Notes under the pieces: model-generated
Told to the model about the DNA's origin: nothing
The model's input: only the letters and a program-made list of their open reading frames with translations
Databases searched by the model: none
Program-made: the position numbers and the translations under genes
Virus record (IMG/VR): IMGVR_UViG_3300035086_000051
Span: 1 to 22,844 of that record
Strand: one strand, 5' to 3'
Length of the DNA: 22,844 nucleotides
DNA from: a virus
Shown here: positions 6,416 to 13,128 of the stretch, one piece after another
Numbering within the stretch: position 1 is the first letter of the stretch
How the letters are laid out: every line of letters starts with the position of its first letter

Positions 6416-7369
6416 ATGAGTTACCAATTAGGCGATGCTGCTCAGCAGGCGCTCAGCTTCGTGGTGCAGCAGGCTCAATATATCGAGCCTCAAGTTTATG
6501 AGGTGGCGTACCCGGAAATCCAATACCCGAACCTTGTGCCGATCGACTCCTCCGGTAACGAGTGGATGAAATCGATCGCGTTCTTGTCCCTCGACAAGGT
6601 CGGCCAGGCAAACTGGTTCAATCACCTCGCGGCAGACGTTCCGTTTGCAGATGTCATGCTCAACAAATTCGAGCAAGGCATCGAAATGGCCGCGATCGGC
6701 TACTACTGGACTCTCGAGGAGACGGGTCAGGAGGCGATGATTTCCGGACCTACCATCAACAGGGTGATGGAACGCGCCAAGGCCGCGCGTCGGGCCTCCG
6801 AAGAGATGATCGATCGCATCGCGTTCTTCGGCGATACGACCAAGGGTTGGACCGGCCTCACCAACGACCCGAACGTCACGATCACCGGCGCGCCGGCGGA
6901 TGGCACCGGCTCGTCGGCTTTGTGGTCCACCAAGACCGCCAACCAGATGGCCCGCGACATCAACCTGATCTTGTCCGGGGTTTATACCAACTCACTGACA
7001 ACGGAAATTGCGGACACGCTGTTGCTGCCGCCGGATCGGTTTACAGCGTTGGCACAATCGCTGGTCACCAATACGGCGGTGACCGGGCTCAATCTCGTGC
7101 AGCAGGGCAATGCCTACACTGCACTGAGCGGTAACCCACTCACCATCCGCACAGTGCGCGGACTGGAGACCGCGGGCGCCGGTGGCGTTGCGCGCGCGAT
7201 CGCCTACCGCCGCGATCCGCAGATCCTCAAACTGCATCTCCCGATGCCGTTCAACTTCCGCTCGCCGATGCAGGTGACGGCACTTCGGTTCGACGTTCCC
7301 GGCATCTTCCGTACCGGCGGCGTCGAGGTCCGACGGCCGAAGTCCATGCAATATCTAGACGGCATTTGA
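6416..7369 (+). CDS. Major capsid protein, DUF2184 family
   Basis: A 317-aa protein; the ATG follows ATGGAGACCAACAC. Its features match DUF2184 major capsid proteins (the BPP-1-like HK97-fold branch): an N-terminal helix with LSFVVQQAQYIEPQVYEVAY, IDSSGNEWMKSIAFLSLDKV, a long helix with MERAKAARRASEEMIDRIAF, FFGDTTKGWTGLTNDPNV, LLLPPDRFTALAQSL and the C-terminal PMPFNFRSPMQVTALRFDVP, ending in GGVEVRRPKSMQYLDGI. It forms the icosahedral shell. No N-terminal scaffold (delta) domain is present, which fits the separate scaffold proposed at 5324-5887. Expected stoichiometry of hundreds per virion agrees with its strong translation signals. Confidence 0.9.
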   Translation: MSYQLGDAAQQALSFVVQQAQYIEPQVYEVAYPEIQYPNLVPIDSSGNEWMKSIAFLSLDKVGQANWFNHLAADVPFADVMLNKFEQGIEMAAIGYYWTLEETGQEAMISGPTINRVMERAKAARRASEEMIDRIAFFGDTTKGWTGLTNDPNVTITGAPADGTGSSALWSTKTANQMARDINLILSGVYTNSLTTEIADTLLLPPDRFTALAQSLVTNTAVTGLNLVQQGNAYTALSGNPLTIRTVRGLETAGAGGVARAIAYRRDPQILKLHLPMPFNFRSPMQVTALRFDVPGIFRTGGVEVRRPKSMQYLDGI

Positions 7370-7374
7370 GGAGA
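7368..7374 (+). promoter_or_regulatory. Ribosome binding site deciding the ATG 7381 start
   Basis: GAGGAGA overlaps the capsid stop codon and lies 6 bases ahead of ATG 7381. It makes the in-frame TTG at 7366 unlikely, since that codon would begin before the site. Confidence 0.6.
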
Positions 7375-7380
7375 ACTTCT

Positions 7381-7839
7381 ATGACCGAGCACAAGGAAGT
7401 CGCGAAGCAGACGATCAAAGTCAAGAACACCGGCAAGGCTCCGCATGTCCTGCATGCCGCCAGCGGTGAGGCAAAGGTAATCGGGCCCGGCCAGGAGGCC
7501 GAGGTCGAAGTCGCGGAGCCGCAGGCCAAGATACTGCAGGAGGCTTCCAAGCGCGGTAGCCATCTCACGGTGTCGGGGCACGAGCCGGAGAAGGAAGAAC
7601 CGTCCGAGGTCGAAGCCGCAACACCGGACGAGCAGAAGTCACGCCATGCATTGGCCGAGAAAGAGACGGAGCTGATGCAGGCCGGCCAGGAGGCCGGCAA
7701 GGACGCGCGCGAGAAGATGGCCAAGAAGGATTGGCAGAAGCTCGCGGCCGAGACCGGCATCGGCATCATGGGCCGCGGCGGCGTGGATGCGCTCGAGACG
7801 GTCGCCGAGGCGCCGGACGCACCGGCCAAGAAGAAATAG
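7381..7839 (+). CDS. Charged capsid-region accessory protein, unknown
   Basis: A 152-aa protein in two parts. Residues 9-65 are beta-type: QTIKVKNTGKAPHVLHAA, then KVIGPGQEAEVEVAE and SHLTVSG, resembling short phage proteins encoded just after capsid genes. Residues 66-152 are extremely charged and helical (EPEKEEPSEVEAA, KSRHALAEKETELMQ, REKMAKKDWQKLAAETG), ending in a Lys tail (APAKKK). I know no characterised function; a decoration, head-fibre anchor or DNA-facing protein is possible. Its start overlaps the capsid gene's translation signal region, suggesting coexpression at high level, and a weak hairpin follows at 7856-7875. Confidence 0.68.
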   Translation: MTEHKEVAKQTIKVKNTGKAPHVLHAASGEAKVIGPGQEAEVEVAEPQAKILQEASKRGSHLTVSGHEPEKEEPSEVEAATPDEQKSRHALAEKETELMQAGQEAGKDAREKMAKKDWQKLAAETGIGIMGRGGVDALETVAEAPDAPAKKK

Positions 7840-7855
7840 CGCCTGCGTTTCGTTT

Positions 7856-7875
7856 GGGGTGCCAGCGCTCGCCCC
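7856..7875 (+). terminator. Weak hairpin in the gap after the capsid pair
   Basis: GGGGTG (7856-7861) pairs with CGCCCC (7870-7875) with one G-U pair, loop of 8, followed by a pyrimidine-rich stretch (GCCTTTCCCTATTCCCC). This is one of the two largest untranslated gaps (7840-7916). It could lower transcription after the highly expressed capsid genes; the stem is short. Confidence 0.3.
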
Positions 7876-7916
7876 GCCTTTCCCTATTCCCCACATCGTC
7901 ATAGGAGGCCAGCGTT

Positions 7917-8546
7917 ATGGCAAACGCAGTATATCCGCTATTCAAACAGTCGCTTCTTACCGAAGCCGACGCCAACAAATCGCTCAACCAAACCGGAAGC
8001 AATGCGCCCTACGCGGCCTTGATCACCACCTCGTCCGGCTACACCTATTCGGCAGCGCATCAGTTCTATTCGTCGCTGTCGAACATCGTCGGCACGCCGC
8101 AACCGATCACCACGCCGACGGTGGTCAATGGCACGTTCGACGGCGACGACGTCACCTTCACGGCGGTCTCGGGCACGGTGGTCGGCGCGATCGTGATCTA
8201 CCGGCAGAACGCTGGTGCCAACACCACGTGGCGGTTGACGCTGTTCGAGGACACCTCGGTCACAGGCCTGCCGGTCACGCCAAACGGCGGCAACATCGTG
8301 ATTACCTGGAACGCCTCCGGGATATTCACGCTGAGCGACGCTGCGGCGAAGGAAGACATCATCCGCATCGGCGAGCTGCCGGATGGGTTGCCGCTGTACC
8401 GCTACAACTACCGCCGCTCTCACGTGCCTTCGATCGGTGTGCTGGCGCACGAGGCCGAGCAGCAATACCCGGATTGCGTCGGCCGGCTCGGTGCTTTCCA
8501 GGCCGTCGACTATCCAAAAGTCATGGAGCGCGCGCTGCATGGTTGA
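7917..8546 (+). CDS. Small fibre-like protein with C-terminal S74-type chaperone domain
   Basis: A 209-aa protein starting after AGGAGG. Residues 1-138 form a beta domain seen in many phages (YTYSAAHQFYSSLSNIVGT, VVNGTFDGDDVTFTAVSG, GLPVTPNGGNIVITWNASG). From Ser140-Asp141 the pattern changes to the intramolecular chaperone domain of tail fibres (Peptidase S74): SDAAAKEDIIRIGELPDGLP, LYRYNYRR, VPSIGVLAHEAEQQYPDCV and FQAVDYPKVM. In characterised members this domain trimerises the fibre and cuts itself off at the Ser of the Ser-Asp pair. Here it is short, only about 70 residues, with the Ser-Asp pair and Lys145 retained. Lying between the capsid and connector genes it may be a head fibre or adaptor. 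Cleavage is inferred from the family. Confidence 0.68.
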   Translation: MANAVYPLFKQSLLTEADANKSLNQTGSNAPYAALITTSSGYTYSAAHQFYSSLSNIVGTPQPITTPTVVNGTFDGDDVTFTAVSGTVVGAIVIYRQNAGANTTWRLTLFEDTSVTGLPVTPNGGNIVITWNASGIFTLSDAAAKEDIIRIGELPDGLPLYRYNYRRSHVPSIGVLAHEAEQQYPDCVGRLGAFQAVDYPKVMERALHG

Positions 8547-8865
8547 CGACCCGCTCAAGCACCTACCGCGACAGGAACGGGTGCTGTTCGACATGATCAC
8601 GCACGCGTCTACCGGCATGCCTGTCGAGGCGGTGATGGGCGCCGCCATCAACATGCTGATCAATGCGATTCGGCAGAACTATCCATTGCGCAAGGACGCC
8701 GAACAGAAATTCGATGAGCTGTTCGGTCGTGGCAAGCAAATGTTGCTGGCCAATCACTATGACGCAACCACAGGCAGGCGGCGGACGGTGATTCCGCACA
8801 CCCAAGTCCTCCGCATGCCCTATGTCATGGATCCGGACGCGACCAGGAAGCCGAATGGACGTTGA
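8539..8865 (+). CDS. 108-aa helical protein, unknown
   Basis: ATG 8539 overlaps the end of the S74 gene by 8 bases and gives a 108-residue protein. An earlier in-frame ATG at 8383 lies deep inside the preceding gene with no ribosome binding site and is not preferred. The N-terminal two thirds are helical (LKHLPRQERVLFDMITHAS, VEAVMGAAINMLINAIRQNY, AEQKFDELFGRGKQMLL), then a basic Thr-Gly-Arg-Arg-Arg segment and VIPHTQVLRMPYVMDPDA. It looks like a small cytoplasmic phage protein, perhaps an assembly partner of the fibre-like protein encoded before it, a common arrangement for fibre chaperones, but no family is recognised. Confidence 0.6.
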   Translation: MVDDPLKHLPRQERVLFDMITHASTGMPVEAVMGAAINMLINAIRQNYPLRKDAEQKFDELFGRGKQMLLANHYDATTGRRRTVIPHTQVLRMPYVMDPDATRKPNGR

Positions 8866-10075
8866 CCTAAGGGCAAAATCGCAGACCATCGGTCCACCGT
8901 CCATTGTCGTGGATGGCGAGGACTTCCACACACCGAATGGCATCAGTGTGGTCCTGGTCGATGCCATCTATCATGATCTCGGGGATGTATTTCCTGCCCC
9001 GATTGCCAGTGCGGGCAATGTTCAGTTACCCGCTCTGTTCAATGACGCGAACATATTTTGGGTACCGGTATTGTTGGGAACTGCCTGGACCACACCGCAG
9101 GGAGGGATCGACAATGACGGGGTGGGCAGCGCGGCTCTTATCAGCCTGACGACATTGCAGCCGGAATCTTATGATGATTCCGTCGGTGGGTCGTATGACA
9201 TACAAACGACCTTCATTGTTTTTGCACCACTTGTCGGTCCTACCGATTTTATTTGCAAGCCATCCATGGGTGTCGGCGCCGTTCAAATGGCACCATCGCT
9301 GGTCAGTGATATTGAAATCGTCATTGAACCAGACCTCGTTGGGTCTTATGGCACCACCACCGCAGCCGTGATCGATGACGACCAGGTCATGTCATCGGCC
9401 GTCCTGCTGATGATCCAGTACTTGACGCCGATGACCCATGTCGATGTCGAGGACACGTTGGATCCCGACGGGGTTGCGGCATTCGGGCATTTGATGCCGG
9501 AACTGGGCATCATGGACGCGGACATGTTTTCGACCGCTGTCATGACACCGGGGGACGTGACGTTGTCGGCGGGTTTCATCGCTGCGCCGGAAGCCGAGTA
9601 CCCGCCCGATCTGCAGGCGAGCGCCGCGTTAATTACCTCATTGGTGACCGACGACGACCAATCCCACGATGTCGTCGCTTTGCCGGGTGATGTTTTGTGG
9701 CAAGATCCCGACACGACGCATGACGACGCGTTCAGCGGTTCGGCCATGTCTCCGGGGCCGGTCGGGATGCAAGTCGATTGGTTTGGGGATACCGATTTGT
9801 TGTACGCATCGGTATGCATGCGTGGCGATGCGAATATCGGACCATATCCATATGAGGAGATGGATGTTATTCCGGCCTGGATGTCCGAGCAGAAGTCGAC
9901 ATTTGCCATGCCAAGGCTGATCGACTTCGAGCGCTTTTTCTCCGCTCGTGTCAGCGGTGGTCATTACCACTCGACGCAAGGTTCGCGGCTCGTCGGTTCG
10001 ATGTCCGGCCCGGCCTACATGGTCGGTGGGACGAAGACGCATTCCCTCAAAGGTTCGATTGATACCGCAGCATGA
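8855..10075 (+). CDS. Acidic tandem-repeat protein (about 22-residue period), unknown
   Basis: Start chosen at ATG 8855 (MDVDLRAKSQ) with AGGAAG just upstream; an ATG at 8822 in frame lies inside the previous gene. The 406-aa protein is made almost wholly of a degenerate repeat whose core is Asp-x-Asp or similar followed by hydrophobic/aromatic residues and Pro or Ala: VDGEDFHTP (19), HDLGDVFPAP (40), NDANIFWVP (63), IDNDGVGSA (85), GPTDFICKP (128), SDIEIVIEP (151), IDDDQVMSS (173), VDVEDTLDP (196), MDADMFSTA (220), TDDDQ (265), GDTDLLYAS (311). Spacing is about 22 residues throughout. Net charge is strongly negative. The last 90 residues leave the pattern. A solenoid structural protein on the virion is plausible; no named function. 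A distant relative is encoded at 19875-21194. Confidence 0.72.
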   Translation: MDVDLRAKSQTIGPPSIVVDGEDFHTPNGISVVLVDAIYHDLGDVFPAPIASAGNVQLPALFNDANIFWVPVLLGTAWTTPQGGIDNDGVGSAALISLTTLQPESYDDSVGGSYDIQTTFIVFAPLVGPTDFICKPSMGVGAVQMAPSLVSDIEIVIEPDLVGSYGTTTAAVIDDDQVMSSAVLLMIQYLTPMTHVDVEDTLDPDGVAAFGHLMPELGIMDADMFSTAVMTPGDVTLSAGFIAAPEAEYPPDLQASAALITSLVTDDDQSHDVVALPGDVLWQDPDTTHDDAFSGSAMSPGPVGMQVDWFGDTDLLYASVCMRGDANIGPYPYEEMDVIPAWMSEQKSTFAMPRLIDFERFFSARVSGGHYHSTQGSRLVGSMSGPAYMVGGTKTHSLKGSIDTAA

Positions 10076-10791
10076 CCGAGCTTCGACAAAATTTCAGCCT
10101 GATCGCCGGCGACGACACCGATGTCGACTATGGCATCGTGCCACCGCCAGATCCGCCGTTTGACATGGCGCAGGCGAACATGACCTGGACCGCCTATCCG
10201 CAAGTGCGCGGGGTCGCCGACAAGACTGCGTCGGTTGTCATTAAGACGTCGGCCGATGGGAGCATTGTTGTCGAGGACGCGTCGTCCTATGCCTTTTCGG
10301 TGCTGCTTGCTTCCACCGATACCATGGCTCTATCCGGCAACTATTATTATGAGATCGTCATCATCGATCCGTTGAACGACAACAGGCGCTCGACGCCGAC
10401 AATCGGCACGATGACGGTGATCGACACCGCGAATCCGATCAATGTCGTCGCCTTCAAATCCATGTTCCCGGAGTTCATGTCGGTGGACGATAGCGTGGTG
10501 CAGACGGCCTTGGATGAAGCCGCCCTGTTTATCGGTGATGATTGGGATCCGGTGGACGCGCAGGCCGCGACTTTTTACCTCGCGGCCCATTTCATAGCGC
10601 AAGGCCAGGCAGCCGCAGGTGGGACAGGGCGGGTGGTCACGTCCGAGCGCATCGGACAGATTTCGGTTCAGTATGCGGCGGCGTCCAGCACTTCCGGCGG
10701 GTCGGCCTATCCGTCACTGACCAACTCGTCCTATGGCTTGATGTTCCTCGCGGTGATGCGGCGCAACAGTCCGGGCATTGCGGTGGTGTAA
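10072..10791 (+). CDS. Fusion of Ig-like/baseplate-type domain and DUF4054 head-tail connector
   Basis: A 239-aa protein whose ATG overlaps the previous stop (ATGA). Residues 1-118 look like the small beta-sandwich common in phage structural proteins (RQNFSLIAGDDTDVDYGIV, SVVIKTSADGSIVVEDASS, YYYEIVIIDPLNDNRRS, PTIGTMTVIDTANP). Residues about 124-239 match the DUF4054 connector family: VVAFKSMFPEFMSVDDSVV, TALDEAALFIGDDW, AQAATFYLAAHFIAQGQAA and the C-terminal SYGLMFLAVMRRNSPGIAVV. DUF4054 proteins sit on the portal and receive the tail. No internal start with a ribosome binding site is seen at the junction (about 10440), so the two domains are expected as one chain. Family calls are from motif memory. 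Confidence 0.75.
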   Translation: MTELRQNFSLIAGDDTDVDYGIVPPPDPPFDMAQANMTWTAYPQVRGVADKTASVVIKTSADGSIVVEDASSYAFSVLLASTDTMALSGNYYYEIVIIDPLNDNRRSTPTIGTMTVIDTANPINVVAFKSMFPEFMSVDDSVVQTALDEAALFIGDDWDPVDAQAATFYLAAHFIAQGQAAAGGTGRVVTSERIGQISVQYAAASSTSGGSAYPSLTNSSYGLMFLAVMRRNSPGIAVV

Positions 10792-11133
10792 ATGGACTAC
10801 TCGCGCGAGCGCGCCATTGCCGATGCCATGATCGCCAAATACGGGTCGCCGGCGATCCTGCGGCGCGAGAATGGCGGGGACCGATCCTGCATCGCCTTCA
10901 TCTCGGAGTACTCGCCGCATGAGCGGGTCGGGAAGTTGATCAATCAGACGGATCGCAAGGCATTGTTGTCGCCTGTCGGCCTGACCATCGAGCCGGATTC
11001 AGAACAGGACACGTTGGTGACACTCGACCCGGCGTCCGGTGCCGAGCTCGAGACGTTGCGCATCGTTTCGCCTACCGGCAAGTTGGCGCCAGCTAACATC
11101 GTCGTGTATTGGGAACTGCAGGTTAGGCGTTGA
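10792..11133 (+). CDS. Head-tail joining-like protein
   Basis: A 113-aa protein; its ATG follows the preceding TAA with no gap. It begins with an N-terminal helix (YSRERAIADAMIAKYG), followed by beta-strands: PAILRR, CIAFISEYSPHERVGKLI, TDRKALLSPVGLTIEPD, DTLVTLDPASGAELETLRIV and a final NIVVYWELQVRR. The pattern (helix, RR strand, 'D.K.L.S..GL...P...D.L', final WELQVRR) and the location between DUF4054 connector and tail terminator are typical of small head-tail joining or stopper proteins. Exact ring position is inference. Confidence 0.65.
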   Translation: MDYSRERAIADAMIAKYGSPAILRRENGGDRSCIAFISEYSPHERVGKLINQTDRKALLSPVGLTIEPDSEQDTLVTLDPASGAELETLRIVSPTGKLAPANIVVYWELQVRR

Positions 11134-11134
11134 A

Positions 11135-11608
11135 ATGCAGGACAAGCGAGAAACCATACTGTCGCGCATGCTGGTGCTGCTGGGGACGGTGAACGGGACG
11201 CCGGACCCCTTGAACGTGTTTCGCAACCGTGCCGAAATCCCGACCGACAAGCTGCCGGCGCTTGTTTTGTTGGACGGCAAGGAAGTCCTCAAAAATCCGC
11301 AGGCGGTACATACCCGCGGCGGCGCACGCGCGCCCGGCATATTTGAACTGTCCCCGCAGGTGTTCATCGTATTGCGTCCACGTAATACCATCGACAATCC
11401 CGGCGTTGGCGAGGAGCTCTCCGGCTTGCGGATGCAGGTGCTAAAGGCGTTCACCAACGATGATGAGTTGTGGGCCTTGCTCGGCTCAAACGGCGAGCTG
11501 ATACATTCCGGCCACGACACGGACTTGCAGACCGGATCGACGCTGGTCGGTCAAATGCAAATGCGCTTCCAACTCACTTACGTTTTGGACCCTAACGATC
11601 TCAACTGA
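11135..11608 (+). CDS. Tail terminator-like protein
   Basis: Start chosen at ATG 11135, one base after the previous stop; an in-frame ATG at 11039 lies inside that gene. The 157-aa protein has an N-terminal helix (RETILSRMLVLLGTVN), then KLPALVLLDGKEVL, FELSPQVFIVLRPRN, SGLRMQVLKAFTNDDELWAL and a final strand ending MQMRFQLTYVLDPNDL. This alternation, 'P.lvl.dG.E' then 'P.v.i.l', a helix and a C-terminal F.L.Y..dP strand, matches tail terminator proteins, which cap the completed tail tube and bind the neck. Location immediately before the tail tube gene agrees. Assignment by pattern, not by identity to a named protein. Confidence 0.65.
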   Translation: MQDKRETILSRMLVLLGTVNGTPDPLNVFRNRAEIPTDKLPALVLLDGKEVLKNPQAVHTRGGARAPGIFELSPQVFIVLRPRNTIDNPGVGEELSGLRMQVLKAFTNDDELWALLGSNGELIHSGHDTDLQTGSTLVGQMQMRFQLTYVLDPNDLN

Positions 11609-11627
11609 AAGAGCAGGAGAATCAAAC

Positions 11628-12479
11628 ATGGCTTACGGTGTCAGCAGTCCGGATGTCAGCAACCTTGCAGTCGGCAAGGGCTTCATTCTGTTCAAGCCGA
11701 TAGATCAGCTTAGCTTCTTTCATGTGGGCAATGTACCGACCTTTACTTTCACCCCAAAGGTGACGACCCTTGATCATTACAGCTCGATGGCGGGATCACG
11801 CATCAAGGATTTGACCATCATCACCGAGAAATCGGGCGAGGTGAAGATGGATCTGGAAGAGTTGACCGCGCAGAACCTGGCAATGTTGCTGATGGGCGAT
11901 GTCGGCAACGATGGCGGTACGCCGCCAAACCCGCAGGTCCAAATCTTCTCGCGCAGCTCGTTCATCGGCGAGTTGAAGTTCTATGCCACCAACGAGGTGG
12001 GCCCGCGTTGGTATGTCGATCTGCTCAGCGTCAACCTGACACCGTCCGGGGATTTTTCGCCCATCATCGACAATGCCTTCGTCAAGATGGTGGTCAGCGG
12101 CTCGGTGCAGTCAATCGACGGTGTGTTCGGGACCATGACGTTGATGCCCCCGGTAAATTCGGTTGTACCGACGAACGTGCTGCTGCCGACAATCACGGGC
12201 GGCGCCTCCGTCTCCTCGCCTGGCGCGCCAAAGGTCGGAGATGTTTTGACTGCAACCATCGGCGGTTGGACGGGGGCGCATAGCTATACCTATGCGTGGC
12301 AGAGCGTCACGGGCACCACCGGCCCGTGGGTGCCAATCGCTCCACCACAGATCGGCAAGACATATACGGTGGTCGCCGGTGATGTTGGCAAATCGTTCAA
12401 GGTCATAGTCACCGGCGTCAATCCGATTGGCAGTACGCCGGCGACCAGCACGAATACGCTCGTAGCGGCAGCGACGTAA
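11628..12479 (+). CDS. Major tail tube protein with C-terminal Ig-like domain
   Basis: A 283-aa protein preceded by AGCAGGAGAATC. Residues 1-175 have a tail-tube layout: N-terminal GVSSPDVSNLAVGKGFILF, PTFTFTPKVTTLDHYSSM, a helix with DLEELTAQNLAMLLMGDVG, a strand IGELKFYATNEVGPRWYVDL and FGTMTLMP. Residues about 187-283 form a separate Ig-like domain, with GWTGAHSYTYAWQ and GKTYTVVAGDVGKSFKVIV, of the kind often attached to tail tubes and capsids and thought to aid weak surface attachment. Position before the chaperone and tape measure genes is the canonical place. The absence of a recognisable sheath gene implies a non-contractile tail. Confidence 0.82.
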   Translation: MAYGVSSPDVSNLAVGKGFILFKPIDQLSFFHVGNVPTFTFTPKVTTLDHYSSMAGSRIKDLTIITEKSGEVKMDLEELTAQNLAMLLMGDVGNDGGTPPNPQVQIFSRSSFIGELKFYATNEVGPRWYVDLLSVNLTPSGDFSPIIDNAFVKMVVSGSVQSIDGVFGTMTLMPPVNSVVPTNVLLPTITGGASVSSPGAPKVGDVLTATIGGWTGAHSYTYAWQSVTGTTGPWVPIAPPQIGKTYTVVAGDVGKSFKVIVTGVNPIGSTPATSTNTLVAAAT

Positions 12480-12505
12480 GCGAAAAAGCAAAGGAGAAAG
12501 GGCAT

Positions 12506-12979
12506 ATGAGCAGCCTGCTAGACCTTGGCCCGTTGACCGAGGATGTCGAGGTTCGCGGCGTCAAATTGTCGGTGCGCGGGCTGACTGCCGCAAATCTGTT
12601 CAGATTGTTCGCCGAGTTTCCGAAGATGCAAGAAGCACTCGCGGAAATGGGTACAACCAGCAGCGCGATCTTGGAGCTGGCACCAGATCTGTTTGCGAAA
12701 ATAATAGCGATCGCGACTGGGTCGCCGGATGACGAGGCCGTTGTTGCGAAGGCGAAGGAGCTCGGGGCGGCCGATCAAATGGCGATCCTGTCGGCGGTGG
12801 GGAGGCTGTCGTTCCCGCAGGGCTTCGGCCCTTTCGTCGAGCAGATCACCCGGCTGATGGTGCCGGATACGCCGAGCCAGCCGAGCGGGCCGGGGAACTC
12901 ATCGCCCGCGCCATCCAACGCGGCATTGCAGACGGACTCTCCTGGGATCGCGCGTGGGGCCTCACCCCGCGTCAATTAG
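12506..12979 (+). CDS. Tail assembly chaperone, short (unshifted) form
   Basis: A 157-aa protein after AAAGGAGAAAGG. Its first part is a typical small helical chaperone: MSSLLDLGPLTEDVEVRGVK, LSVRGLTAANLFRLFAEFP, ILELAPDLFAKIIAIATG, AADQMAILSAVGRLSFPQGF and FVEQITRLM. The remaining 35 or so residues (SQPSGPGNSSPAPSN and on) are Pro/Ser/Ala-rich and look like chance sequence, while a different frame looks coding there. Such chaperones (lambda gpG-like) bind the tape measure protein and guide tube polymerisation, and are made in two forms by frameshifting. The C-terminal tail of this form is likely disordered. Confidence 0.78.
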   Translation: MSSLLDLGPLTEDVEVRGVKLSVRGLTAANLFRLFAEFPKMQEALAEMGTTSSAILELAPDLFAKIIAIATGSPDDEAVVAKAKELGAADQMAILSAVGRLSFPQGFGPFVEQITRLMVPDTPSQPSGPGNSSPAPSNAALQTDSPGIARGASPRVN

Positions 12980-13113
12980 CGGCCTGGATAAAGCTGTCCG
13001 AACGTAATCGCCAGATCAACCTCGCCCACGAGTTCGTCAACCTTTGCAACGCCCACGGCGACAACAAGGGTATGCAGCAACATCTGGCAAAGTTGTTGAC
13101 TGACACTGAATGA
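12506..13113 (+). CDS. Tail assembly chaperone, -1 frameshifted long form (G-T-like fusion)
   Basis: In the frame one base back (-1) the DNA from about 12835 to TGA 13111-13113 reads without a stop and makes clear coding sense: GELIARAIQRGIADGLSWDR, AWGLTPRQLAAWIKLSERN, FVNLCNAHGDNKGMQQHLAK, ending LLTDTE. This stretch has no useful start codon, so it must be reached by frameshifting from the upstream chaperone. The fused product is 202 aa whichever slip point is used, e.g. 12506-12835 joined to 12835-13113. A GT-type fusion binds tail tube and tape measure in lambda. The location directly before the tape measure gene is the classical one. Confidence 0.75.
12829..12835 (+). promoter_or_regulatory. 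Candidate -1 slippery heptamer C CCT TTC
   Basis: CCCTTTC fits X XXY YYZ in the correct phase (zero-frame codons CCT TTC, shifted codons CCC TTT). A 5-bp hairpin CCGGC/GCCGG (12850-12854 with 12862-12866) follows 14 bases later, somewhat farther than usual. Confidence 0.4.
12892..12898 (+). promoter_or_regulatory. Alternative -1 slip site G GGG AAC
   Basis: Zero-frame codons GGG AAC can re-pair as GGG GAA; the P-site match is perfect, the A-site match is poor. A 5-bp hairpin CCGCG/CGCGG (12906-12910 with 12919-12923) starts after a 7-base spacer, the usual distance. This later site keeps the well-formed FVEQITRLM helix in the zero frame. Confidence 0.4.
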
Positions 13114-13128
13114 AGGTGAGCGCATAAC

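Noticed and set aside
8383-8538. Earlier start for the 108-aa protein
   Set aside because: The region is inside the S74 domain coding sequence, and no ribosome binding site precedes ATG 8383; ATG 8539 gives normal coupling overlap.
9026-9909. Minus-strand frames opposite the first repeat protein
   Set aside because: They arise because the repetitive Asp codons lack stops in the opposite reading; the plus-strand 22-residue periodicity shows which strand codes.
11039-11134. Earlier start for the tail-terminator-like gene
   Set aside because: It would overlap the head-tail joining gene by 95 bases with a Ser/Arg-rich extension that makes no sense.
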